A stretch of DNA of 11,025 nucleotides from JBBQWZ01 sp043788745 (GCA_043788745.1 JAYVTO010000193.1:1-11025), one strand, 5' to 3'; positions 1 through 6,475 are shown, counted from the first letter of the stretch. Translations and numbers: made by a program. Notes: a model not told the origin generated them from the letters alone.

Positions 1-32
1 CGCGATGCGGTCTTCGATTGCGCGATGCGGTC
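1..32. repeat. short direct repeat, 12 bp twice
   Basis: The word CGCGATGCGGTC occurs at 1-12 and again at 21-32, a period of 20 bases. The period is not a multiple of three, so this is not an in-frame protein repeat. The array may continue to the left of the window. Its function is unknown. Confidence 0.6.
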
Positions 33-120
33 GCCGCCGCCGGCCTGCAACACACCAGTGATCGTCCCCAGAGTCGCAATAGTCGTCCTTCGTAGCTCCT
101 CACGCGAACTTCACGCGTGA

Positions 121-126
121 TATCCT
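121..126 (+). promoter_or_regulatory. possible -10 box of the S9 peptidase gene
   Basis: TATCCT lies 8 bases before the ATG at 135. No purine-rich Shine-Dalgarno site is visible between them and no good -35 is seen. If this is a real -10, transcription would start at or next to the start codon, giving a leaderless message. This is inferred from one hexamer and is weak. Confidence 0.3.
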
Positions 127-134
127 CCACTGTT

Positions 135-2591
135 ATGAAGATCCGGCTGCTGCTCCCGCTTGCTCTTGCTCCGTTCTGCCTCCCCGCCGAGGAATTCGCG
201 TACCAAAAACCCGCAAAACCCATCCTCGACATCCTGCACGCGCCGTCGCTGCCGTCGCTCTCCGTGAATCCCACGCGCACGCACGCCGTCTTGAGCCAGT
301 CGTCGCGCTACCCGCCGATCTCCGAGGTCGCCGCGCCGATGGTGCGCATCGCCGGACTCCGCATCGATCCCAAGACCAACGGCATCCACCTCGCGCCCAT
401 CAATTCCAACCTCACGCTCAAACGCCTCTCCGATGGCAAGGAAGTTCCCGTCACGCTGCCCGCCGGCGGCAGGTTCAGTTCGCCCCATTGGGCACCAGAC
501 GGCAAGCACTTCGCGTTCACCAACACCACGGCCAACTCGATTGAACTCTGGCTCTGCGAAGCGGAAACCGGCAAGGCGCGCCGCATCGACGGCGTCAAAC
601 TGAACGCCGTCCTCGGCGACCCCATCGACTGGCTCGACGACAGCAAGACCATCCTCCTCAAGACCGTCTCCACCGGACGCGGCGCTGTCCCCGTCGAACC
701 CGTCATTCCCAAGGGCCCGAAGGTCCAGGAAGCCAACGGTCGCTCCGGACCCGTGCGCACCTATGAAGACATGCTCGCCTCGCCGCACGACGAAGATCTG
801 TTCGACTACTACGCCACCGCGCAACTCCTGATGCTCGACATTGCGACGAACAAGACTACGCCCATGGGCAAGCCCGCCATCTTCCAGGCCGTCACTCCTT
901 CGCCCGACGGCAAGGACTTCCTGATCGAGCGCGTCCACAAGCCCTACTCGTATCTCCATCCCTATAATGATTTTCCGCGCGAAGTCGAAATCTGGGATCG
1001 CAACGCGAAGGTCGCCTTCAAGGTCGCAAGCCTCGGCCTCGCCGATCGCGTTCCGATCGAAGGCGTTCGTCCCGGCCCGCGCAATTATCAATGGAAGACC
1101 GGCGACGCCGCGACCATGATGTGGGTCGAGGCCCTCGACGGCGGCAACCCGAAAGAGAAAGTCCCGAATCGCGACCGCGTCGTGGTGCTGCCCGCACCGT
1201 TCACTACAACTCCCCGGGAAATCCTGAAAACAGAGCACCGCTTCCGCGGAATGCGCCTCACGCCCGACGGCAAGACCGCGCTTGTCGACGATTTTGAACG
1301 CGAGCGCCGCTGGGTCCGTACCTTCGAAGTCGATCTCAAGAATCCCGGCGCCGCGCCCAAGGTTCTCTTCTCGCGCAATCAGCAGGATCGCTACAAAGAT
1401 CCCGGCACGCCCGTCATGAAAGGCGCAGGCGGTGGCGGCGGCTTCGGCGGAGGTGGCGGCCGCGGCGGAGACGTCGGCGGCGAGCGCGCCATCTGGACCT
1501 CCGGCGACAACATCTTTTTGAATGGACTCGGCGCGAGCAAAGAGGGCGACCGCCCCTTCCTCGACAAGTTCAACCTCGTCACCGGCCAGTCGGAACGCCT
1601 CTTCCATTCCGCCGCCGATTGCTATGAACAAGTCGTCGCGATGGTAGCCGCCGACGGTACCAAAGTGATTACGCGCCGCGAATCGCCCACCGATCCGCCT
1701 AACTATTTTTTGAAGACGCTGCCCGCCGGTCCCGCCATCGCGCTGACTCGCTTCAAAGACCCTGCGCCCCAACTGCGCCGTGTCACCAAGCAACTCGTCA
1801 CCTACAAGCGCCCCGACGGCGTGCCGCTTTCCTTCACACTGTATCTGCCGCCGGACTACAAGCAGGGCACGCGCCTGCCCACCGTCGTTTGGGCCTATCC
1901 GCGTGAATTCAACGACGCCGATACTGCCGGTCAGATTTCCGGCTCCACGCAACGGTTCACCAGCATCACCGGACCGTCGCATCTCTTCTTCCTCATGCTC
2001 GGCTACGCGATCCTCGACGACGCCGCGATGCCCGTCGTTGGCACTCCAGAGAAAGTTAACGACACCTACATCGACCAAGTGGTTGCCGATGCGAAAGCCG
2101 CCATCGATAAAGGAGTCGAGATGGGCGTTGTCGATCCCGCTCGCGTCGGCGTCGGCGGCCACAGCTACGGCGCGTTCATGACCGCCAATCTCCTCGCGCA
2201 TTCCGATCTCTTCAAAGCCGGCATCGCGCGCAGCGGAGCCTACAACCGCACCCTCACGCCCTTCGGCTTCCAGAGCGAACGCCGCACTTTATGGGAAGCC
2301 CGCGACGTCTATCTGAACATGTCGCCCTTTCTTTACGCCGACAAAATCAAAGAGCCAATTCTCTTGATTCACGGCGAAGCCGACAACAACCAGGGCACCT
2401 TCCCCATTCAGAGCGAGCGCATGTATCACGCCATCCGCGGCAACGGCGGAATCCTCCGCTATGTCGTTCTGCCCTCGGAATCACACGGCTATCAGGCGAA
2501 GGAATCGATCGAACACACGCTCTGGGAAATGACGACGTGGTTTGAGAAACACGTGAAAGGCGCGTCCCACTCCGCGTCCGGAACGCGCTAG
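135..2591 (+). CDS. secreted S9D-type serine peptidase, glutamyl endopeptidase-like
   Basis: This is an 818-residue prolyl-oligopeptidase-family serine peptidase, likely acting in the periplasm or outside the cell. Residues 1-18 form a Sec signal peptide (MKIRLLLPLALAPFCLPA), which decides for ATG at 135 over the in-frame GTG at 117. Residues of about 30-560 fit the family's beta-propeller. From about 570 on is the alpha/beta hydrolase, with nucleophile Ser677 in GGHSYGAF, Asp750 in HGEADNN and His784 in SESHGY. From memory, long stretches match plant chloroplast glutamyl endopeptidase (CGEP, MEROPS S9D), including the segment after the nucleophile (ARSGAYNRTLTPFGFQ). Cleavage after glutamate is therefore likely but inferred. 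A glycine-rich loop at about 430-447 lies in the propeller half. The gene stands alone on its strand here. A 10-bp palindrome spans the stop codon (2585-2594). Confidence 0.93.
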   Translation: MKIRLLLPLALAPFCLPAEEFAYQKPAKPILDILHAPSLPSLSVNPTRTHAVLSQSSRYPPISEVAAPMVRIAGLRIDPKTNGIHLAPINSNLTLKRLSDGKEVPVTLPAGGRFSSPHWAPDGKHFAFTNTTANSIELWLCEAETGKARRIDGVKLNAVLGDPIDWLDDSKTILLKTVSTGRGAVPVEPVIPKGPKVQEANGRSGPVRTYEDMLASPHDEDLFDYYATAQLLMLDIATNKTTPMGKPAIFQAVTPSPDGKDFLIERVHKPYSYLHPYNDFPREVEIWDRNAKVAFKVASLGLADRVPIEGVRPGPRNYQWKTGDAATMMWVEALDGGNPKEKVPNRDRVVVLPAPFTTTPREILKTEHRFRGMRLTPDGKTALVDDFERERRWVRTFEVDLKNPGAAPKVLFSRNQQDRYKDPGTPVMKGAGGGGGFGGGGGRGGDVGGERAIWTSGDNIFLNGLGASKEGDRPFLDKFNLVTGQSERLFHSAADCYEQVVAMVAADGTKVITRRESPTDPPNYFLKTLPAGPAIALTRFKDPAPQLRRVTKQLVTYKRPDGVPLSFTLYLPPDYKQGTRLPTVVWAYPREFNDADTAGQISGSTQRFTSITGPSHLFFLMLGYAILDDAAMPVVGTPEKVNDTYIDQVVADAKAAIDKGVEMGVVDPARVGVGGHSYGAFMTANLLAHSDLFKAGIARSGAYNRTLTPFGFQSERRTLWEARDVYLNMSPFLYADKIKEPILLIHGEADNNQGTFPIQSERMYHAIRGNGGILRYVVLPSESHGYQAKESIEHTLWEMTTWFEKHVKGASHSASGTR

Positions 2592-2630
2592 CGCTATGAC
2601 CGGCAGGAAACATCCCAGGGGTTCTGGCCG

Positions 2631-2674
2631 GCAAAAAACCGCGAACAGCCTGCCCGTTACGGGAAGTGAGCGGA
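2631..2674 (+). repeat. 44-bp dispersed intergenic repeat, copy 1
   Basis: This matches 4862-4905 at 43 of 44 bases; the only difference is A at 2636 versus G at 4867. The core includes the near-palindrome CCCGTTACGGG and ends in AAGTGAGCGGA. Both copies lie in non-coding DNA in the same orientation. The flanks on either side are unrelated, so the unit is a discrete dispersed element rather than a duplicated region. Confidence 0.85.
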
Positions 2675-2699
2675 TCTCACCCATGCGGATCTCACCCAT
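2670..2699 (+). repeat. perfect tandem duplication of a 15-bp unit
   Basis: GCGGATCTCACCCAT occurs at 2670-2684 and again, with no gap, at 2685-2699. The first unit starts inside the last bases of the 44-bp repeat, so the duplication straddles the repeat's right edge. Confidence 0.9.
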
Positions 2700-2746
2700 A
2701 TTGACAGCGCCCGACATAACCCGCTCGTGTCACGGCGCGGGGCTCG

Positions 2747-2771
2747 CCGAGGCGCGACCGTAAGGTCGCGC
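2747..2771. repeat. dispersed hairpin repeat, copy 1
   Basis: GCGCGACC (2752-2759) and GGTCGCGC (2764-2771) form a perfect 8-bp stem around GTAA, a GNRA-type tetraloop if transcribed. The 24 bases 2747-2770 recur at 11002-11025 with one difference, and that difference is in the loop. No T-run follows, so it is not a standard intrinsic terminator. A REP-like dispersed hairpin is the likeliest reading. Confidence 0.75.
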
Positions 2772-2899
2772 GTACAGAATCAAATACAGTTGCGCCCAAA
2801 TCCCGATTGAACCCCGCCCGTCAGTGAGCGGACAGCACCCCCCCGGCGCTTCGCCCGCAATAGGGCGACGGGAGCATCTGCCGCCAAGACTCCGCGCTG

Positions 2900-2905
2900 T
2901 ATACT
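2900..2905 (+). promoter_or_regulatory. -10 box of the exported-protein pair
   Basis: TATACT, five of six matches to the sigma-70 consensus TATAAT, ends 7 bases before the TTG at 2913. That spacing places the transcription start on or next to the start codon. No clear -35 is seen 16-18 bases upstream. The 9-mer CTGTATACT (2897-2905) recurs on the minus strand at 8886-8894, upstream of the barrel gene. Confidence 0.5.
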
Positions 2906-2912
2906 GTCCGTA

Positions 2913-3611
2913 TTGCACCTAAACGCTAGCTTCGTCCGCATTCTGCTCCTGCTTGCCGCCCTCATTCCGGTTTCCCTGCGCGCCCAGGCGGATCTCGCCG
3001 ATCTGCGCTCCGTCGCCGAGCGCAGGGCCTCCGATTGGCTCAAGCTGCAGGCTGACCTCGAAAACAAGCTCGCGCGCCTCTTGCCTTGCGACCCCGGCGC
3101 GCGGACACTGATCGACGCCGCCGCCCGCGCCTCGGGCACCCGGCTCGACGCGTGGGCCAAGTACGCCGGTGAGTGGAACCGCCAAACCGCCGATGAGTTG
3201 CGGCGCGCCAAACAGTCTTCGCTGCAAATGACATCCGCCTCGTCTGCGATCCCCGTCGAAGCCGCGCAAGTCCAGTCGATGTTGATCGAACTCCGAGCCC
3301 GGCGCGCCGCGCTTCCGGCGTCGTCGGATGCCGGGCGCGTTCTCGACGATCTGATCACGCTCAACACGGCGCGTCTCGCCAACTTCACCAATCGCGCGGC
3401 GCAGTTGCTGGCCGTATCGCCAATGGTCGCCGATCTGCTAGCCGCGGCGGAAGCGAAGGCATCGGCCGTTGCACAGGAAGTTGAGCAATCCACCGCGCAG
3501 GCAGCTCGATGGCGCGAGTATTACGCCGCTCGTCTGAGCCGCGCCAAGACAGAATGCACCATCACCGGCAAGGGCGTCGCGCCGGCGCGCCCCGCGAGGA
3601 AAAAGCAATGA
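2913..3611 (+). CDS. exported helical protein, first of a paralogous pair
   Basis: I do not recognise this 232-residue protein. It has a Sec signal peptide (hydrophobic RILLLLAALIPV, likely cut near LRAQ at about residue 25), then an Ala/Arg/Glu-rich, almost wholly helical body suited to coiled coil or helical bundle, and a basic tail ending in RPARKKQ. It has two cysteines, in LPCDP and KTECT. The only usual start codon in frame is TTG at 2913, with no Shine-Dalgarno site but a good -10 box just upstream, so the message may be leaderless. The stop overlaps the ATG of the next gene (ATGA), which implies translational coupling. The mature N-terminus (DLADL, then Trp 11 residues on) and the C-terminal WREYY align without gaps to the next protein, so the two look like tandem paralogues. 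Confidence 0.75.
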   Translation: MHLNASFVRILLLLAALIPVSLRAQADLADLRSVAERRASDWLKLQADLENKLARLLPCDPGARTLIDAAARASGTRLDAWAKYAGEWNRQTADELRRAKQSSLQMTSASSAIPVEAAQVQSMLIELRARRAALPASSDAGRVLDDLITLNTARLANFTNRAAQLLAVSPMVADLLAAAEAKASAVAQEVEQSTAQAARWREYYAARLSRAKTECTITGKGVAPARPARKKQ

Positions 3612-4282
3612 GCCTTCGCACCCTCTGCCTCGCCTTGCTGCCCCTATGCCTCTTCGCACAGCCGCAATTTGCCAATCCCGCGCCCGCGACAATCGACCTC
3701 GCGAAGCTGAATTCCGAAGCGGGCACCGCCTTCCGCGCCTGGCGCGAAAGCGATCCGAAACTCGAAACTGAACTGGCGGCCCCCGCAATTGCGGAGCGCC
3801 TCCAAAAAGCTGCCGGCGAAGCCGGAAAGGCTTGCTTCGCGCGTCAAGCCGTCGCCGATGCAGCCTGCCGCATCGCGAAGGACGCGTGGGAATGGCTCGA
3901 CAAGGAATCCACGGACGCCGCCATCGGTCGCCGCGCCGATGCGCTAACCCAGCACGAAACGCAAATCTCCGTGAACACCGCATTGCTCGACCGCACCCGC
4001 GAAGTCTTCGCCACCGACAAGGACCCTGGCATCCAAAAGTTAAACGCCGCAATGGACAAGGAACGCGTCGCGCTCATTGCCATTCGCGAAGCGCTCGCCG
4101 CCGAACAGAAAGTGCTCGAAACCATTCAGGCCGCCGGTGCGCGCACCGCATCGCGCGCCATAGCCGCATCGCATGCCGTCGATCTCATGACCACCGCGAA
4201 ACGCAATCTGGAATTGCTCGAAAAAGAAGGCGCGCTTTGGCACTCCTACTATCAGGCGCTGGCCCAAGCCCCGCCTAAATAG
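3608..4282 (+). CDS. exported helical protein, second of a paralogous pair
   Basis: This 224-residue protein is unrecognised. The signal peptide MSLRTLCLALLPLCLFAQ fixes the start at ATG 3608; an upstream in-frame start at 3509 would place the signal inside the chain. The ATG overlaps the stop of the preceding gene in ATGA, so the pair is co-transcribed and probably coupled. The body is alpha-helical and rich in Ala, Glu and Lys, with two cysteines about 13 residues apart (KACFAR, DAACRIA). DLAKLNSEAG, then Trp and LETELA, mirrors DLADLRSVAE, Trp and LENKLA in the upstream protein at identical spacing, and WHSYYQAL mirrors WREYYAARL near the end. A periplasmic helical-bundle role is inference. 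The cysteine before LFAQ does not form a proper lipobox, so a lipoprotein is unlikely. Confidence 0.78.
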   Translation: MSLRTLCLALLPLCLFAQPQFANPAPATIDLAKLNSEAGTAFRAWRESDPKLETELAAPAIAERLQKAAGEAGKACFARQAVADAACRIAKDAWEWLDKESTDAAIGRRADALTQHETQISVNTALLDRTREVFATDKDPGIQKLNAAMDKERVALIAIREALAAEQKVLETIQAAGARTASRAIAASHAVDLMTTAKRNLELLEKEGALWHSYYQALAQAPPK

Positions 4283-4789
4283 CTATTTTCGAAACCCCGC
4301 ATCGTCCTTCCACTTGTCGAGCGTGTTGAACACGATCGGGCAGTACACCGCGCGATCGATCATCTGCCACATCCGGCTTTCCGTCGACCCGTGCCCGCGA
4401 ATCGTGTGCGGAAAATTCTCGCACGTCGCCGGCCGCGCATCGTACACCGTGCATTCATTCCCCGAAAGAAACACGCAGCCGGCCTCCTCCGTACGCTTCA
4501 GAATCACGCCCTCGTCTTCGGTCTCCATCGTGTAGTCGCGATAGAAGTCCTTTTCGGAGATCCGCAGATACTTCATAAGCTTGTGCACGTCGCGTTCCAG
4601 TAATTCGACCGTCGCCACGCGGCAGCAATTTGCGCACACGGTGCAATCGATCTGGCTCTCCACCTCTTTGGCGATGCGCCGGAAGTTGCGATCCTTGAAG
4701 CCATGCACCTTCAGGTGGCGCCGAAACTTCTCGTTCTCCGGGCGCATCTTTTCGCCCAGCCGTTGGATTTGCACGAGGTCAGTTAACAT
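4283..4789 (-). CDS. YkgJ/UPF0153-family cysteine-cluster protein
   Basis: This is a 168-residue cytoplasmic protein of the family annotated as putative zinc- or iron-chelating, whose biochemical role is not settled. It shows the family's full set of eight cysteines: Cys49, 52, 55 and 56 in DCTVCANCC, Cys105 and Cys113 in GCVFLSGNECTVYDARP, Cys123 in TCENFP, and Cys150 in YCPIV. The RPxxC and FP elements are typical. A metal-binding fold using these cysteines is expected from the family. The ATG at 4789 is directly preceded by GGGAG, too close for a normal Shine-Dalgarno site, so Met15 is an alternative start. Its stop codon abuts the stop of the convergent exported-protein gene with no bases between them. 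Confidence 0.9.
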   Translation of the reverse strand: MLTDLVQIQRLGEKMRPENEKFRRHLKVHGFKDRNFRRIAKEVESQIDCTVCANCCRVATVELLERDVHKLMKYLRISEKDFYRDYTMETEDEGVILKRTEEAGCVFLSGNECTVYDARPATCENFPHTIRGHGSTESRMWQMIDRAVYCPIVFNTLDKWKDDAGFRK

Positions 4790-4797
4790 CTCCCTTT

Positions 4798-4803
4798 AGG
4801 GTA
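4798..4803 (-). promoter_or_regulatory. possible -10 box of the cysteine-cluster gene
   Basis: Read on the minus strand this is TACCCT, 8 bases before the ATG. It is a poor match to consensus. I list it because the same short spacing occurs at several other starts in this window. Confidence 0.2.
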
Positions 4804-4861
4804 CACGGCGTTCTCCTCGCCGAAGCCTTGCGATGCGCGGAAAGAGCGATGCCGCTTGCGA

Positions 4862-4905
4862 GCAAAGAACCGCGAACAGCCTGCCCGTTACGGGAAGTGA
4901 GCGGA
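4862..4905 (+). repeat. 44-bp dispersed intergenic repeat, copy 2
   Basis: This is 43 of 44 identical to 2631-2674 and in the same orientation. It sits upstream of the cysteine-cluster gene, in the divergent region before the exported PLP enzyme. A 12-bp inverted piece of its right end lies at 5144-5155. Confidence 0.85.
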
Positions 4906-4962
4906 CGCGCGCGCCGGAAACCAACTGCGCCGCAACAAGCGAAATGCACCAAATCCGAGCCG

Positions 4963-4991
4963 CGACGAGAGCGGCCCGAAGGGCCGCGTCG
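4963..4991. repeat. GC-rich imperfect hairpin
   Basis: The inner stem is GCGGCCC (4971-4977) with GGGCCGC (4981-4987) around loop GAA. The outer stem is CGAC (4963-4966) with GTCG (4988-4991), with GAGA bulged on the left side. The arms are too GC-rich to be chance. With no T-run on either strand it resembles a dispersed REP-like hairpin more than a terminator. Confidence 0.6.
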
Positions 4992-5215
4992 GGAGCGGAT
5001 TCACCAGCCGGGCCGCCCGCCCCGCCGCTACCAAGGTTCAACAACGGACAGCGTGCTTTCTCTCGGGAGACTGAGCCGATTCCAGCCCGTGTCCGTTTAG
5101 CCTGCGCATGGCACATCCGTCGACTCCCGGCGTTAGACGGTTATCCGCTCACTTCGTTCGCGTTATTCGCGACCTCGGAGCCGACGGGATTTGTTCGGGG
5201 ATTCGGCACTCGGAG

Positions 5216-5221
5216 TACAAT
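5216..5221 (+). promoter_or_regulatory. -10 box of the exported PLP enzyme gene
   Basis: TACAAT, five of six matches to TATAAT, ends 5 bases before the ATG at 5227. Transcription would begin at or next to the A of the ATG. A weak -35 candidate, TTGTTC, is at 5191-5196 with 19-bp spacing. There is no Shine-Dalgarno site before this ATG, which fits a leaderless message. Confidence 0.45.
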
Positions 5222-5226
5222 CAGTC

Positions 5227-6468
5227 ATGCTCGATTCCCGCCGCGGATTTTTGCGCGCCGCCGCCTCCTGGGCCGCCCTGGCGCAAGCCCTCAAAGCTGC
5301 ACCCTCCGCGACCGATCCCCAAAACGAAGCCTATTGGAGCGTTGTCCGGCGTCAGTTCCCGCTCGACGATAGCTACATCTATCTCAACGTCGCGAATGTC
5401 GGCCCCGCCTCGCGCGCCGTGCTCGATCGCTACCAGGAATTTCTGCGCGACTTCCAATCCAACCCTTCGTTCCAGAATCGCGAGAAATACGAAGGCCTCC
5501 GCGCCACCACCCGCGGCAAAATCGCCAAGATGCTCGGCGTCCAACCGCTTGAGATCGCATTCACGCGCAACACCAGTGAATCGTCGAACATCATCGTCCA
5601 CGGCCTCGATCTCAAACCCGGCGACGAGGTTCTGATCACCGCGCACAATCACCAATGCAACAAAGAGGCCTGGGAAATCCGCGCCCGCCGCGAAGGCATC
5701 GTTGTTAAGAAACTCCCCGTGACCACGCCTGCCGCGAGCCGCGAAGCGATCGTCGCCCAGTTCGAAGCCGCCATCACCCCGCGCACTCGCGTCATCGGAC
5801 TCACCCACGTCACCAACACCACCGGCCTTCAGTTTCCCGCGCGCGAGATCACGCGTCTCGCCCGCGCCAGGAATATCTGGCTGCACCTCGACGGTGCCCA
5901 GACCTTCGGCCTCCTCGACATCAATCTCAAAGATCTCGGCGTCGACTCCTACGCCGCCTCCACCCACAAATGGCTCATGGGGCCGCTCGAAGCCGGCATC
6001 CTCTACGTGCGCGACGAACGCCTCAAGGAGGTCTGGCCCTCCATCGTCACCGCCGGCTGGTCAGACAACGCCTCCGGAGCCGCGAAGCTCGAGAACTTCG
6101 GCCAGCGCGACGACCCAAGGCTCGCCGCCATCGACGCCGCGCTCGACTTCACGAATCTTGTCGGCATCCGCAACATCGAAGCCCGCGTTCGTTTTTTGAC
6201 CACCCGCTTCAAAGAAAGATGCGCCGCCATTCCTGGCGTCCAGTTGCGAACCAACATGCAGCCCGATCTCTGCGCCGGCATCGTCAAAATTGCAACCAAC
6301 GACGCGAAACTCAAGACGCAGTACGACGCGCTCTACCAGCGCCACCGCATCGCCACTTCACTTACTGCCTCCGGTGACTCGAGCGGAATCCGCTTCTCCG
6401 CGCACATTTTTAACTCGCTCCACGACATCGACCGCGCCGCCGAAGCCGTCCGCGACGTCACCGCCTAA
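5227..6468 (+). CDS. Tat-exported class V PLP enzyme, isopenicillin-N-epimerase-like
   Basis: This is a 413-residue PLP-dependent enzyme of the class V aminotransferase fold. Residues 1-25 are a Tat signal: S4-R5-R6-G7-F8-L9, then an alanine-rich hydrophobic run ending near LKAAP. This chooses ATG 5227 over upstream in-frame starts and implies export already folded with cofactor. Key residues are Lys248 in STHKW, the PLP Schiff-base lysine; Asp222 in HLDGAQ, contacting the pyridine nitrogen; and His142 in HNHQCN, likely stacking on the ring. TRNTSESSN fits the phosphate-binding loop. The C-terminal SGIRFSAHIFN resembles epimerase-like members, and I see no catalytic cysteine loop, so a cysteine desulfurase is unlikely. 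The substrate is unknown. The next gene starts 7 bases after the stop, so the two form an operon. Confidence 0.88.
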   Translation: MLDSRRGFLRAAASWAALAQALKAAPSATDPQNEAYWSVVRRQFPLDDSYIYLNVANVGPASRAVLDRYQEFLRDFQSNPSFQNREKYEGLRATTRGKIAKMLGVQPLEIAFTRNTSESSNIIVHGLDLKPGDEVLITAHNHQCNKEAWEIRARREGIVVKKLPVTTPAASREAIVAQFEAAITPRTRVIGLTHVTNTTGLQFPAREITRLARARNIWLHLDGAQTFGLLDINLKDLGVDSYAASTHKWLMGPLEAGILYVRDERLKEVWPSIVTAGWSDNASGAAKLENFGQRDDPRLAAIDAALDFTNLVGIRNIEARVRFLTTRFKERCAAIPGVQLRTNMQPDLCAGIVKIATNDAKLKTQYDALYQRHRIATSLTASGDSSGIRFSAHIFNSLHDIDRAAEAVRDVTA

Positions 6469-6475
6469 TCGACAA

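Larger units (their letters stand above)
1..134. other. upstream region, no confirmed gene
   Basis: This leading stretch holds no gene I can defend. All frames are short. One minus-strand frame is open from about position 110 to the left edge and could be the start of a gene running out of the window, but it has no ATG and no convincing ribosome binding site. A plus-strand frame is open from the left edge to a TGA at 118-120 and could equally be the tail of an incoming gene. The right part should contain the promoter of the peptidase gene. Confidence 0.4.
2592..2912. other. gene-free stretch with repeats and hairpins
   Basis: This 321-bp stretch separates the peptidase gene from the small exported-protein pair. 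In order it holds a 44-bp dispersed repeat (2631-2674), a 15-bp tandem duplication (2670-2699), a perfect 8-bp-stem hairpin (2752-2771), a 6-bp-stem hairpin with arms 2851-2856 and 2863-2868, and a promoter-like hexamer at 2900-2905. AGTGAGCGGA, the end of the dispersed repeat, recurs at 2823-2832. Short open frames across it resemble no protein I know, and I call none of them. Confidence 0.6.
4790..5226. other. gene-free stretch with repeat copy and hairpins
   Basis: These 437 bp lie between divergent genes. They hold repeat copy 2 (4862-4905), a GC-rich hairpin (4963-4991), 8-bp inverted arms AACGGACA and TGTCCGTT at 5043-5050 and 5090-5097, and TCCGCTCACTTC at 5144-5155, which is the inverted complement of the last 12 bases of the 44-bp repeat. 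Promoters for both flanking genes must also be here. Open frames cross the region but have no recognisable protein character. Confidence 0.6.

Noticed and set aside
1..32. A direct repeat at the left edge considered as the edge of a CRISPR array.
   Set aside because: The unit is 12 bp with an 8-bp spacer, far shorter than CRISPR repeats and spacers, and no cas gene is present.
111..2201. A 696-codon open frame on the minus strand opposite the S9 peptidase gene.
   Set aside because: The plus strand encodes a peptidase with a complete catalytic triad and strong family similarity. Long antisense frames are expected opposite GC-rich codons, and the antisense protein (repetitive Gly/Val/Asp/Arg) has no recognisable motif.
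2601..2638. An imperfect hairpin (CCGGC with GCCGG) followed by a run of A, considered as a terminator for the peptidase gene.
   Set aside because: A plus-strand intrinsic terminator needs a T-run after the stem, and here the run is A. On the minus strand the run lies on the wrong side.
2780..3493. A 237-codon minus-strand frame covering most of the first exported-protein gene.
   Set aside because: It is Ser/Arg/Ala-rich without domain character. The plus-strand frame has a signal peptide, a paralogue next door and a coupled stop/start.
5030..5050. GGTTCAA, resembling a tRNA T-loop.
   Set aside because: The flanking bases do not form a T-stem and no acceptor or anticodon arms are found nearby.
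4833..5372. An open frame of 179 codons crossing the gene-free stretch into the PLP gene.
   Set aside because: It runs through repeat copy 2 and the GC hairpin, is rich in Arg/Pro/Ala, and overlaps the start of the well-supported PLP gene in another frame.
5221..5967. A 248-codon minus-strand frame opposite the PLP enzyme gene.
   Set aside because: It has the same low-complexity Gly/Asp/Val antisense pattern, and the plus strand holds a clear PLP enzyme with its Tat signal and active-site lysine.
5227..6468. Cysteine desulfurase (SufS/IscS) as the identity of the class V PLP enzyme.
   Set aside because: I see no catalytic cysteine loop, the C-terminal region resembles epimerase-like members, and a Tat signal is not expected for a sulfur-assembly enzyme.
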